From Bacteroidota bacterium (GTDB lineage: Bacteria; Bacteroidota; Rhodothermia; Rhodothermales; UBA10348), in the NCBI GenBank assembly GCA_027622005.1, contig JAQBZH010000005.1, positions 33,182 through 97,181 of the forward strand: a stretch of DNA of 64,000 nucleotides. Reading direction: 5' to 3'. Under the pieces are notes generated by a model that searched no databases, was not told where the DNA came from, and was given only the letters and a program-made list of their open reading frames with translations. A program made the position numbers and the translations under genes. Of the stretch, positions 18,420 to 27,712 are shown piece by piece. How positions within the stretch are numbered: the stretch's first letter is position 1; every line of letters begins with the position of its first letter.

Positions 18420-19793
18420 ATGAATCTTTCCGCTCTGAAAACTGGACTAATTTTACGTATTGCTGCATTTCTAATCCTTCTCGGAGCAACCCTGCCTAAA
18501 AATCAGGCAGCAGCGCAGGACCAGAAGATTCTGGATGAAATTGTTGCCGTAGTTGGGAATAGCATTATCCTTCAGTCTGAAGTCGACGGATATGTTCTTG
18601 GATTGATCGCTAGACAACAGATGGTTTACTCTGACGAACTGTGGCAATCGGCCCTCGATCAGTTGATCAACGAAAAAGTGCTGGTCATCCACGCCAAAAG
18701 AGATACGAACTTAGTGGTCACCGATTTAGAGGTCGATCAAGGGCTGGATTCAAGGATTGATGCCATGAAAACCCAGGTCGGCGGTCAAGCAAGGCTGGAA
18801 GACCTGTATGGTAAAACAGTGATCGAAATTAAAGCCGAGCTTCGGGAGGATTACCGCGACCAAATTTTGGCTGAGAATTTTCGTCGGCAAAAAGTCAATG
18901 GAATTAAGGCCACTCCTACGGATGTGAGGGCTTGGTTTGACTCTTTTCCTACGGATTCTTTGCCCACCCTGCCTCTCATGGTGCGTGTTTCCCATTTGGT
19001 TCGGATGCCCGTAGTGACCCAAGTAGCTCGGGATGAAGCGACGGAGATTATTACGGCCATTCGCGACTCGGTGATTGCGGGCGTAATCGACATGGAAAAC
19101 ATGGCGGAGCTTTTCTCCGATGACCCAGGCTCTGCGGAGAAGGGAGGTCTTTACGAAGACATGTCGTTGTCAGAAGTGGTCCCCGAATTTGCAGCCGTTG
19201 CGGCTCGATCCCCCATTGGTGCTTATTCGAGAGTATTTGAAACGCAATTTGGTCTTCATTTTCTTCGGGTGAATGCTCGGCGAGGTGAACGAATCGACTA
19301 TAACCACATTTTGGTCGCTTTTGATGAGCGAAAAGTAGATTCGGGCCCCGCGATCTCTTTTTTAACCCAAATGAGAGATTCTGTCTTGACCGGCGGTGCT
19401 TCGTTCGCTGTTTTGGCTTCTCAAAATTCAGAAGAGGAATCTTCCAAAGCGACGGGTGGACGAGTGTCCGATCCCAAGTCAGGCGAGCGCAATTTATATC
19501 TGGAGGCTCTGGGAGCCTTATGGCAAAAAACGTTGTTAACGATGGAGGTAGGTGATATTTCTGAGCCTTCTGAAGTACAGCTGATCGATGGGCGCCGAGC
19601 GTTTCACATCGTGAAACTTGAGGCGCGAATTCCCGAACACCGCGTAGATATTTCGACTGATTACAAATTGATCTCGCAACGAGCTCTGGAATTCAAACAA
19701 TCAGATGTCATGCAAAAATGGCTCGCGGATCTCAAAGCTGATGTTTATATCGACCTTAGGGGAAAAGCCCGCGATTCTCTGGCCAAGAACTAA
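18420..19793 (+). CDS. SurA-like peptidyl-prolyl isomerase, periplasmic
   Basis: A 457-residue precursor with a cleavable signal peptide (LILRIAAFLILLGATLPKNQAAAQ, ending near residue 33). The mature part begins with the SurA hallmark LDEIVAVVGNSIILQSEVDGYV, then a helical chaperone domain to about residue 165. Two parvulin domains follow at about 180-285 (RVSHLVRMPV ... FGLHFLRVNARRGE) and 290-400 (YNHILVAFDE ... AFHIVKLEARI). It is the most SurA-like of the three tandem proteins and probably carries unfolded barrel proteins to the BAM machinery. It may have its own promoter in the 121-base gap. Confidence 0.86.
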   Translation: MNLSALKTGLILRIAAFLILLGATLPKNQAAAQDQKILDEIVAVVGNSIILQSEVDGYVLGLIARQQMVYSDELWQSALDQLINEKVLVIHAKRDTNLVVTDLEVDQGLDSRIDAMKTQVGGQARLEDLYGKTVIEIKAELREDYRDQILAENFRRQKVNGIKATPTDVRAWFDSFPTDSLPTLPLMVRVSHLVRMPVVTQVARDEATEIITAIRDSVIAGVIDMENMAELFSDDPGSAEKGGLYEDMSLSEVVPEFAAVAARSPIGAYSRVFETQFGLHFLRVNARRGERIDYNHILVAFDERKVDSGPAISFLTQMRDSVLTGGASFAVLASQNSEEESSKATGGRVSDPKSGERNLYLEALGALWQKTLLTMEVGDISEPSEVQLIDGRRAFHIVKLEARIPEHRVDISTDYKLISQRALEFKQSDVMQKWLADLKADVYIDLRGKARDSLAKN

Positions 19794-19862
19794 TTTGTGA
19801 TGGTCCTTCGGCCACACGTATGTTTGGGCCCCGACTTCTTACTCTTAATCTTATTGTCCTAG

Positions 19863-20852
19863 ATGGAAATTAAAACATCCCCCGAAACGGTCGAAGAACT
19901 TCACGCCGGTTATAAAGCGCTTCGATCCGAAGTCGGAAAGGTAATTGTCGGACAGGAACACATCATTCTCCAGATATTTATCAGCATGATTTGCCGCGGT
20001 CATGCCTTGCTGGTCGGCGTACCTGGTCTCGCAAAAACGCTTTTAATTCACACGATTGCAGACGCTATCGACCTTCAATTTTCCCGTATCCAGTTTACCC
20101 CCGACTTGATGCCGAGCGACATTACGGGAACTGAACTCATTGAAGAAGACGCCACGACCGGACGTCGGCAGTTTAAATTTGTGAAAGGACCCGTATTTGC
20201 CAACGTGGTCCTAGCTGATGAAATCAATAGAACACCTCCCAAAACGCAGGCCGCGCTTCTTGAAGCTATGCAGGAGCATCGCGTAACGGCAGCAGGCCAC
20301 ACGTACACCTTACCTGAACCCTTCTTCGTGTTGGCTACGCAGAATCCCATCGAACAAGAAGGGACTTATCCTTTGCCAGAAGCACAATTGGACCGTTTTA
20401 TGTTTAATTTGTGGCTGGACTATCCAACTTTCGCGGAAGAAATGGACATTGTCCGCCAAACGACAAGTGCATCCAAACCTCAGCTCAGCACTGTGATGAC
20501 CGCTTCAGATATTCAAAGGTATCAACAAGTGGTTCGGCAGATTCCCGTTGCTGATAACGTGATTGAATACGCGGTCAAGTTGGTGACAAAAACACGTCCC
20601 AAAGGCGAAAACGCCCCTGCATTCGTAAAGGAATATCTGAATTACGGAGCCGGCCCCCGAGCTTCTCAGTTTCTCATCTTGGGCGCCAAAGCCACAGCCG
20701 CACTTGAGGGACGCTTAACCCCTAGCATTAAGGACGTGAATGATATTGCCGTCTCTGTGCTTCGCCACCGAATCGTGACCAATTTTACTGCAGAAGCCGA
20801 AGGCGTCAGTCCTGTAGATGTGATAAATCGGTTGATGAGCTCCGAAGCCTAA
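19863..20852 (+). CDS. MoxR-family AAA+ ATPase
   Basis: The 329-residue ATPase has Walker A GVPGLAKTL at 52-60, Walker B VVLADEINRTPPKTQAALLEAMQEHRVT and sensor 1 FFVLATQNPIEQEGTYPLPEAQLDRF, which together define MoxR proteins. These act as chaperone ATPases, normally next to a DUF58/von Willebrand partner gene. Here the following gene is a hydrolase, so the partner is missing from this locus. The preceding SurA-like gene ends 69 bases upstream. The related gas-vesicle ATPase GvpN was considered, but the match is to ordinary MoxR. Confidence 0.93.
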   Translation: MEIKTSPETVEELHAGYKALRSEVGKVIVGQEHIILQIFISMICRGHALLVGVPGLAKTLLIHTIADAIDLQFSRIQFTPDLMPSDITGTELIEEDATTGRRQFKFVKGPVFANVVLADEINRTPPKTQAALLEAMQEHRVTAAGHTYTLPEPFFVLATQNPIEQEGTYPLPEAQLDRFMFNLWLDYPTFAEEMDIVRQTTSASKPQLSTVMTASDIQRYQQVVRQIPVADNVIEYAVKLVTKTRPKGENAPAFVKEYLNYGAGPRASQFLILGAKATAALEGRLTPSIKDVNDIAVSVLRHRIVTNFTAEAEGVSPVDVINRLMSSEA

Positions 20853-20910
20853 GGGCAAAGATTTGGTTTACCTATATTGAGGCGTTGAACACCCTCAAGG
20901 ACTTCTGGCG

Positions 20911-22239
20911 ATGACACTTTCACGTCCTGTAACTACCATCGGAACGAACTGGGCGTTGCTACCTGATGGCTGGCATCAACGCGTTGAAATCGGTATTGAT
21001 GAAACGGGCTCCATTTGTTCACTCGGTCCCTGGACCGATGCCCAGGTTACCCACACCCTGAATGTGGCGATTCCGGGAATGATCAACATTCATTCTCACG
21101 CTTTTCAGCGAAAACTGGTTGGTAGAACGCAGCGATTTACCAAATCCGATGACGATTTCTGGTCATGGCGCTCGGGTATGTATAAGGATGTGGCGGAATT
21201 GACCCCAACTGGGCAGTTTGAGTGCGCAAACGCCTTATATCATGAGTTGCTAGAAAACGGATACACAACAGTCGCTGAATTTCAATATGCACACGGTGCC
21301 GAGGACCGAGAAGATCTTGAGACCGCGACCTACATGTCAGAAGCCCTTATGCGGGCCAGTCGAAGCTCAGGCATCCGGATGCTCTTGCTCCCCGTGCTGT
21401 ACCAACAGGCAGGATTCGGTGATCGTCCGGCTTCGCTCGACCAACGTCCATTTGTGCTCGATACGTCGGTCTACCTTGAGTTGATGGATCATTTAATGGA
21501 TGTATCAAGATCGGAACCGCTTGTTACGGTTGGTTATGCGCCTCATTCTCTTCGCGCTGTAGGTTATGATGCGCTCTCGGATTTACTAGATCATCGAGAG
21601 TCAAAAGCCCCTGGTTCCCCCTTACATATCCACGTGTCAGAACAAGTCCGAGAAGTTACCGAATGTATGTTAGGTACCGGTATGAGGCCGATTGAGTGGC
21701 TATTTCGGAATTTCAATGTGGATTCAAACTGGTGCATGATCCACTCTACCCACGCTTCAAAAGCCGAATTAGATTCTATCATACAATCAGGAGTAACGGT
21801 AGGCCTGTGTCCCACGACAGAAGGAGATCTCGGGGACGGGGCGTTTCCTTTAGCTGATTTTGTAGGTAAAGGTGGCAATTTTGCTATTGGAACGGACAGT
21901 AATGTCTGTGTGTCGCCGGCCGAAGAGATTCGGTTTATCGACTACCAAGCGCGAATACTCTCGCGGAAGCGCAATGCGTTCAAATTCGACGGCAGTTTGA
22001 GCGCCGCAACTCGCCTTTACCAAAAGGCTCTCGAAGGCGGACGCGCCGCTACGGGCGTAAGGGTGGGTCGGATTGAAATAGGGTCCCAAGCGGATTTTGT
22101 TGAATTGCTCGAAGATCATCCGCTAAGCCAAAACAGATCCGCCGACGAAATCTTGAGCGCCTACGTTTACAGTGCTGGACGAGATCTCATTGGAAAAGTA
22201 TTGGTGTCGGGGAAACCGGTGGTCGAGCACAAATCCTAG
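20911..22239 (+). CDS. hutF: Formimidoylglutamate deiminase (HutF-type amidohydrolase)
   Basis: It would hydrolyse N-formimino-L-glutamate to N-formyl-L-glutamate and ammonia in histidine breakdown. The 442 residues show the amidohydrolase metal motif IPGMINIHSHAFQRKLVGRTQR (His61 and His63), WSWRSGMYKDVAELTP typical of HutF, HIHVSEQVREV with the third metal His, WCMIHSTHASKAEL, and the catalytic Asp in AIGTDSNVCVSPAEEIRFIDYQARI. No other hut genes are in the window, so the pathway must be encoded elsewhere or the enzyme acts on another formimino compound. It is preceded by moxR at 58 bases. Confidence 0.88.
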   Translation: MTLSRPVTTIGTNWALLPDGWHQRVEIGIDETGSICSLGPWTDAQVTHTLNVAIPGMINIHSHAFQRKLVGRTQRFTKSDDDFWSWRSGMYKDVAELTPTGQFECANALYHELLENGYTTVAEFQYAHGAEDREDLETATYMSEALMRASRSSGIRMLLLPVLYQQAGFGDRPASLDQRPFVLDTSVYLELMDHLMDVSRSEPLVTVGYAPHSLRAVGYDALSDLLDHRESKAPGSPLHIHVSEQVREVTECMLGTGMRPIEWLFRNFNVDSNWCMIHSTHASKAELDSIIQSGVTVGLCPTTEGDLGDGAFPLADFVGKGGNFAIGTDSNVCVSPAEEIRFIDYQARILSRKRNAFKFDGSLSAATRLYQKALEGGRAATGVRVGRIEIGSQADFVELLEDHPLSQNRSADEILSAYVYSAGRDLIGKVLVSGKPVVEHKS

Positions 22240-22467
22240 ATTCAGACGAGCCTCGATCACGGTAAAATTCACTTGCAAATGATCCGCAATAACGGCTTAA
22301 CGTTTTTGGCGGACGAGTAGCTCTATCCGTCGGCAACAATTCAGCCGCAAATGGCATTAAAAAACTTTCCAGCTGATGTGGAGTAACTGAGGTTACAAAA
22401 CGGCTATTACTTTAAGGAAAACATTTTATAGGTTGCTATTTTGAGATTCCACTACCGTTTAATACCG

Positions 22468-24231
22468 ATGCAATTCCGATCCATTTTAGCCTGTGTCCTG
22501 GTGCTTCTTCTTTTAGGAAGCGCCAATCCGGATCCATATCCCGACAACTATTTTCGATCCCCGCTTGGAATTCCCTTGTACCTGTCCGGAGGTTTTGCAG
22601 AAATGCGAAACAATCATTTCCACGGTGGTCTGGATATAAAAACCCAAGGAAAAACCGGATTTCGGGTATATAGCGCTGCAGACGGATGGATATCGAGGAT
22701 TGTGATTTCCGGATCAGGTTATGGAAACGCGCTTTATGTTTCTCATCCGAATGGACACATGACCGTTTATGGTCACTTGAATGGTTTTAGAACAGATATT
22801 CAGGAGTATATGAAGGGCTTGCAGTATGAAAAGCAGTCCTTTGAAGCCGAGTATTTTCCCAACAAAGATCAGTTTCCTGTCTTGAAGGGAGACGATATTG
22901 CTTTATCGGGAAATACGGGCGGGTCGGCGGGACCACATCTGCATTTCGAAGTCCGAGATGAAACAAACGGCGCTCCCGTTAATCCCCTCTTGTGGGGTTT
23001 TGACGTTAAGGATTCTATCAGACCCCGAATCTTTAGAATAAAGGTGTATGCTCTAGGGAATAATTCGTTGGTGCGAGTGAGAGACCGAAAAACGGGTGGA
23101 TGGAAAAAAATCACTTATGGCCAATCGACCACGATTGAAGCCTCGCTGGTTAACGGAAAACATGTTTTTACCGCTGCTGACAAAATTGAAGCTGCTGGCG
23201 ACGTCGGATTTGCCATTCAAGGTCAAGATCAGCACGACGGCTCATCCAATCGTCTGGGATTTTACACGATTCAATTGACTGACAATGGTTCGACCGTTTT
23301 CAAGTCAACGATGGATCAGATTTTGTTCGATCAAATGCGCTATATCAACGCACACCACGATTTTGCAGAACGGCGAAAATCAGGACGGTGGTTTGAGCGA
23401 AGCTTTATTCTGCCCGGCAATAATCTACCGATTTATCAAAGCGACCGTCGTGGCATACTTTCTCTAGTAAGCGGGGAAAAGCATGCTATGCAGTATCGCG
23501 TGACCGATGCACATGGCAACGAGTCGTCCCTTGATTTTATGGTGACCGGGATCGAGCCGACCCCAACGATCGTGACTGTTTCCAATTCGGAAGAAACGGC
23601 TTTTACCTTACCTTTCGATCAGGATTTTTCATATCGCGCAGAGGAAATTGCCGTAAATATCCCTACTGGGGCCCTGTACGAATCGGGTCGATTCTCCTAT
23701 AGGGCTATTGAATCGACTAAAGCGACTAATATTTACTCCAACATCCACGTCGTTCATTCGCCGGATGTACCCATTCAGTCTTGGGTAACGCTCGAAATCG
23801 TTCCAACTCGGCTCCCAGAAGATTTACAGAGCAAAGCAGGTATTGTTAAAGTTGCAAGCAACGGCAGCATTTCGTGGATCGGCGGGACCTATGATCAGGG
23901 GGTAATTCGCGGGCGCATTCGCAATTTCGATCGGTTTGCCGTCGGCGCCGACAGCCAGCGACCAACCATTCGTCCATTGAACCTGGTTGCAAATCAGAAT
24001 CTGTCACGCGTCGGCGAGATTCGCGTTCGAATTGCCGATAATCTGAGCGGAATCGGGTCTTACTCTGGTACAATCGATGGACGCTGGGTCCTATTTGAAT
24101 ACGATGCCAAAAATGCAGTGATCGTGTACCGATTTGACGGAAGTGTGCCGTCTGGATCCCATCAACTCGAATTGGTAGTCAAAGACAACAAGGACAACCA
24201 AACGACCCTAACGATTCCATTCGTGCGATAA
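22468..24231 (+). CDS. Secreted M23-family zinc metallopeptidase with beta-sandwich tail
   Basis: The protein has about 587 residues with a signal peptide (FRSILACVLVLLLLGSA). The LytM/M23 domain lies in the first 180 residues: HGGLDI supplies the first metal His and Asp, SGNTGGSAGPHLHFEV the HxH motif, so a peptidoglycan endopeptidase acting on cross-links in the periplasm is expected. The remaining about 400 residues are beta-rich and probably form Ig-like or cell-surface modules. I prefer the ATG at 22468; a TTG at 22441 would add nine residues ahead of the signal peptide. The 3' end overlaps the convergent thrC by 24 bases. Confidence 0.86.
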   Translation: MQFRSILACVLVLLLLGSANPDPYPDNYFRSPLGIPLYLSGGFAEMRNNHFHGGLDIKTQGKTGFRVYSAADGWISRIVISGSGYGNALYVSHPNGHMTVYGHLNGFRTDIQEYMKGLQYEKQSFEAEYFPNKDQFPVLKGDDIALSGNTGGSAGPHLHFEVRDETNGAPVNPLLWGFDVKDSIRPRIFRIKVYALGNNSLVRVRDRKTGGWKKITYGQSTTIEASLVNGKHVFTAADKIEAAGDVGFAIQGQDQHDGSSNRLGFYTIQLTDNGSTVFKSTMDQILFDQMRYINAHHDFAERRKSGRWFERSFILPGNNLPIYQSDRRGILSLVSGEKHAMQYRVTDAHGNESSLDFMVTGIEPTPTIVTVSNSEETAFTLPFDQDFSYRAEEIAVNIPTGALYESGRFSYRAIESTKATNIYSNIHVVHSPDVPIQSWVTLEIVPTRLPEDLQSKAGIVKVASNGSISWIGGTYDQGVIRGRIRNFDRFAVGADSQRPTIRPLNLVANQNLSRVGEIRVRIADNLSGIGSYSGTIDGRWVLFEYDAKNAVIVYRFDGSVPSGSHQLELVVKDNKDNQTTLTIPFVR

Positions 24232-25569
24232 AACCGCGTCGGTTAATGCCTTTTGAGAAGGATCTAGATCGATGGCGAACGTCGGCCTCGTTTCCAGCTC
24301 TTTTAACTGCATTGGTTTTTCAACCGTTGATTTAGTTGCCAACTCCACTGTTTCAGGAAATTTAGCTGGATGCGCGGTTGATAAGACAACGATTCTTGAA
24401 GGTGATCCCGCTTCTTCACGGAGTTTAAAGGCTGCAGCCAATGCAATCGATGTATGCGGATCTGCCACGTACCCCGTTTCGGAATAGACTCTAGACATGG
24501 TCTCAAGCATTTTATCATCCGAAAAAGACATTCCTGTAATAAGCTCCCGCATTTCCACTGGGCTTAATAAGGCAAACAGCCGTTCATAATTTGAAGGCGA
24601 GCCTACATCCATTGCGTTTGACAAGGTCCGGATGGACGCAGTTTGTGAGGCATTTGGATCGGACAAATATCTCGAGAAGAAGTCGTTACTGTTGTGCGCC
24701 GTTACGAATTGAGATACCGGCATTCCAGACAAATGAGCCATTACCCCAGCCGTTAAGTTTCCCAAGTTTCCAGATGGAACGACAAAGGAGATGTGAGGCG
24801 TCCCAAGCATTTTCGCGGCCCACACGTAGTACAGCATTTGTGGAATGAGCCGGCCAATATTGATCGAATTGGCCGTTGATAGATTCAAATCTTGCAATCG
24901 CTGGACTTCAAATGCCCCCTTGACCAACCGCTGGCAATCATCAAAATTACCTTTTACCCTCAGCGGCAAGACGCCCGTCCGCTTGACGATCAGTTGTTGC
25001 TCCTGAATCCGGCTTGTCTGTGAAGCTGGAAATAACAGAACAACGCGAACCCCTTCCATTCCGGAAAGGCCGTCCGCTACGGCGCTGCCGGTGTCACCTG
25101 AAGTAGCTACAAGAATGGTGACGCTTTTCCCCGTTTCTCTGATGCGCTCCCCCAGCAAAAAAGCCATGGTTCGCGCGCCAAAGTCTTTGAACGAAAGCGT
25201 TGGGCCGTGGAAAAGTTCTAAAACGTGTATTTGCTCTTGGAACGACTTGACTCCTTCCTGACCCTTTAGGGATGTGGGGATCAGTGGTTTTAGTGGGACC
25301 TCAAAGTTGAGCGCTTGTTCGACGAGTTCGACGACCTTTTTGGTCGAAAGGGCGCCTCCGAGCCATTGCTCCAAGAATGAAACGGAGCACGAATGAAACG
25401 AAGAGTTCGAAACGGCTGCCCAATTTATCCTGGGTACCTTTTTCGGGATATACAAACCTCCATCTTCAGCCAAGCCCTTTTCTACAGCGCTTAAAAGGCT
25501 TACAGCGACTCGCTCCTCGCTTAAATCAGGCGAGCGAGTACTAACCAGTGAAAGAGGTGATTTGATCAT
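24208..25569 (-). CDS. thrC: Threonine synthase
   Basis: It converts O-phosphohomoserine to threonine with pyridoxal phosphate. HGPTLSFKDFGARTMAFLLGE contains the PLP-binding Lys128, and ILVATSGDTGSAVADGL is the phosphate-binding loop of fold-type II enzymes; FVVPSGNLGNLTAGVMA is also conserved. The 453 residues fit the bacterial class with the N-terminal extension. It lies 4 bases after thrB on the same strand, so the two are co-transcribed. Its 3' end overlaps the convergent peptidase gene by 24 bases. Confidence 0.95.
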   Translation of the reverse strand: MIKSPLSLVSTRSPDLSEERVAVSLLSAVEKGLAEDGGLYIPKKVPRINWAAVSNSSFHSCSVSFLEQWLGGALSTKKVVELVEQALNFEVPLKPLIPTSLKGQEGVKSFQEQIHVLELFHGPTLSFKDFGARTMAFLLGERIRETGKSVTILVATSGDTGSAVADGLSGMEGVRVVLLFPASQTSRIQEQQLIVKRTGVLPLRVKGNFDDCQRLVKGAFEVQRLQDLNLSTANSINIGRLIPQMLYYVWAAKMLGTPHISFVVPSGNLGNLTAGVMAHLSGMPVSQFVTAHNSNDFFSRYLSDPNASQTASIRTLSNAMDVGSPSNYERLFALLSPVEMRELITGMSFSDDKMLETMSRVYSETGYVADPHTSIALAAAFKLREEAGSPSRIVVLSTAHPAKFPETVELATKSTVEKPMQLKELETRPTFAIDLDPSQKALTDAVLSHEWNR

Positions 25570-25573
25570 CTGA

Positions 25574-26503
25574 CTATCCTAGGTAAGCTCCGTCACGATT
25601 TACGCTTCCCGATTGCGCGATACTACCGACCCCTTGCCCCGAACAGGCTTTCTTCATCGCTTTAGCTACTTTTGTTGCCGAACTTTTTGATGGACAGACC
25701 GCGAACATGGCTGGTCCGGACCCTGAGAGGGCGCATCCCAAAGCTCCTGCCTGAAGCGCCGCCAGCTTAATGTCGGTATAGGGCCCGATTAATCCGGCCC
25801 TGATCGGCTCGACGATCGAGTCTTGCATGATCAATTTCCCGATTTGCTCAATCTCCCCTTTGGCAAAAGCAAGACCTAACCGAGCAAGTCGTGATGCCCA
25901 AACCGCGCCTTCTCGGAGTGTTATTTGATCCGGAAGCAACTCGCGAGCTTGTTGGGTGAATACCTCTAATTCGGGTAGAATCACCGCAAAATGCATATCC
26001 CTTGGGGTATTTAAACGAATAAAGTCGGAAGGACGATCCGGATCCAAAAATATGATTCCGCCCATTAGGCTGGGTACTACGTTATCTCCATGAATCGCTC
26101 CTGAAGCGGCCGCTTCTCCAGCTAAACAAGATGGGATCAGTTCTTGTTTGGTAAAAGGATTTCCTAGCGCCGAGTTCATTGCCATGGCACCTGCCACGGC
26201 GCTTGCTGCAGAACTTCCAAGACCGCTACCAGCACCAAGACCCTTGCAAATTAAGATGGACGCTCCCTGGTTGTAGCCGAATGCCTGCGCAACATGTTTT
26301 GCCGAAACGGAAGCCGTGTTCTTAAGGGGGTCGTTTGTCCCGACCCAGGCACTTTTAGCGTCGTAATGGACCTCATAAACAGGCTTCCTGGTCAACTTTA
26401 TAGTCACCTGATCTTCCCATCTGCTTAAAGCAACCCCTACTGAATCAAAACCAGGACCCAGATTGGAAAGCGACGCTGGAGCGAAAGCCGTAAACGTACT
26501 CAT
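25574..26503 (-). CDS. thrB: Homoserine kinase
   Basis: A GHMP-family kinase making O-phosphohomoserine for threonine synthase. The N-terminal ASLSNLGPGFDSVGVAL and the ATP-binding glycine loop LGAGSGLGSSAASAVAGAMAMN (about residues 86-107) are diagnostic, and GCALSGSGPAMFAVCP near residue 255 is the third GHMP motif. Length 309 is normal. It sits between fbp (20 bases upstream) and thrC (4 bases downstream). The usual first gene of such an operon, thrA, is absent; fbp takes that place. Confidence 0.95.
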   Translation of the reverse strand: MSTFTAFAPASLSNLGPGFDSVGVALSRWEDQVTIKLTRKPVYEVHYDAKSAWVGTNDPLKNTASVSAKHVAQAFGYNQGASILICKGLGAGSGLGSSAASAVAGAMAMNSALGNPFTKQELIPSCLAGEAAASGAIHGDNVVPSLMGGIIFLDPDRPSDFIRLNTPRDMHFAVILPELEVFTQQARELLPDQITLREGAVWASRLARLGLAFAKGEIEQIGKLIMQDSIVEPIRAGLIGPYTDIKLAALQAGALGCALSGSGPAMFAVCPSKSSATKVAKAMKKACSGQGVGSIAQSGSVNRDGAYLG

Positions 26504-26523
26504 AGGTTCACTCTTTCCAGGTA

Positions 26524-27564
26524 TTAACCAGCGCCGTTTTCTCTGGCCAAAAATTCCTCTGCGGTTCGAACCATTTCCTCGCTACCGATATAAACCGGAG
26601 TCCGCTGGTGCAACTTGTCTGGCACTACCTCCAGGATTCGACTTGTTCCTGTAGAAGCTGCTCCGCCGGCCTGCTCGGCGATGTAGGCCAATGGATTAGC
26701 CTCATACATCAAACGCAATTTACCCGTTGGGCTTTTATGCGTGGCAGGATAAATATACAGGCCACCTTTAAGTAGGTTACGGTGAAAATCAGCGACGAAT
26801 GAGCCAATATAGCGCGTACTAAACGGCCGCCCTTCTTCTCCATTCTCTTGCTGCATCCACTTTATATGCTTCTTTAGCCCCCGATCAAAACTTTCATAGT
26901 TGCCCTCATTGACCGAATACATGGCTCCATTTTTGGGAGTCCGAATATTGGGGTGAGACAATAAGAATTCTCCGATAGATGGATCGAGCGTGAATCCGTT
27001 GACCCCTTGACCTGTCGTATAGACTAAGATCGTTGAACTTCCATAGACCACATACCCTGCTGCTATTTGTTTAATTCCGGGCTGCAAAGGAGATTCAAGT
27101 GTTGCCTCTTTGACACCTTCTGGCAACCGATAAATGCTAAAAATGGTACCTACGGAAACGCTTACCTCAATGTTGGATGAACCATCCAGCGGATCGAGCA
27201 ACACAATGTATTTTCCTTCGCTTTCGTTTGCGGTACGAATGGGAATGGCTTCAGAATGCTCTTCTGAACCTATCAAACAACATTCGCCACCCCTTCTCAA
27301 GGCGCGAACGAACTCTTTGTGCGCCAACAAATCCATTATTTGTTGAACTTCGCCCTGGACGTTCACTTCGCCCGTATTTCCGAACACGTCTACAATTCCA
27401 GCTCGACGCATGTGCCAATTCACCAGCTTCGCCGCTACACTGATATCACGCAACAATCTGGAAAAAGCACCTGATGAATGATCAAACGTACCCTGCTGCT
27501 CAATGATAAATTGTTCTAACGTTTTGAAGGCACCGATTTCTTCTTGCTGTAGGTCCGAATGCAT
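26524..27564 (-). CDS. fbp: Fructose-1,6-bisphosphatase, class I
   Basis: The gluconeogenic enzyme hydrolysing fructose-1,6-bisphosphate to fructose-6-phosphate. The metal-binding signature YIVLLDPLDGSSNIEVSVSVGTIFSIY is present, as are ECCLIGSEEHSEAI earlier and GGLYIYPATHKSPTGKLRLMYEANPLAYIAEQAGG toward the end. The 346 residues match the class I family. It is 20 bases upstream of thrB and 148 bases downstream of a cysteine desulfurase gene on the same strand. No allosteric fusion domain is visible. Confidence 0.96.
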   Translation of the reverse strand: MHSDLQQEEIGAFKTLEQFIIEQQGTFDHSSGAFSRLLRDISVAAKLVNWHMRRAGIVDVFGNTGEVNVQGEVQQIMDLLAHKEFVRALRRGGECCLIGSEEHSEAIPIRTANESEGKYIVLLDPLDGSSNIEVSVSVGTIFSIYRLPEGVKEATLESPLQPGIKQIAAGYVVYGSSTILVYTTGQGVNGFTLDPSIGEFLLSHPNIRTPKNGAMYSVNEGNYESFDRGLKKHIKWMQQENGEEGRPFSTRYIGSFVADFHRNLLKGGLYIYPATHKSPTGKLRLMYEANPLAYIAEQAGGAASTGTSRILEVVPDKLHQRTPVYIGSEEMVRTAEEFLARENGAG

Positions 27565-27712
27565 AGATGTCTAAATGGTCGCTTAGCCGTAAGAGGAATT
27601 TGATCGATGCCAAGATATTCCCTTCTGTGAGGGCTTCCAACCCCAGATCTTGTCATTTCACGGAAAAGCGGAATAAACTGAAGGGAATTGATCGAGCTCG
27701 AAGTTTCTCAGA

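Noticed and set aside
19863..20852. MoxR ATPase as a GvpN partner of the GvpF-fusion protein
   Set aside because: The motifs fit ordinary MoxR, it is 24 kb away and adjoins SurA-type genes.
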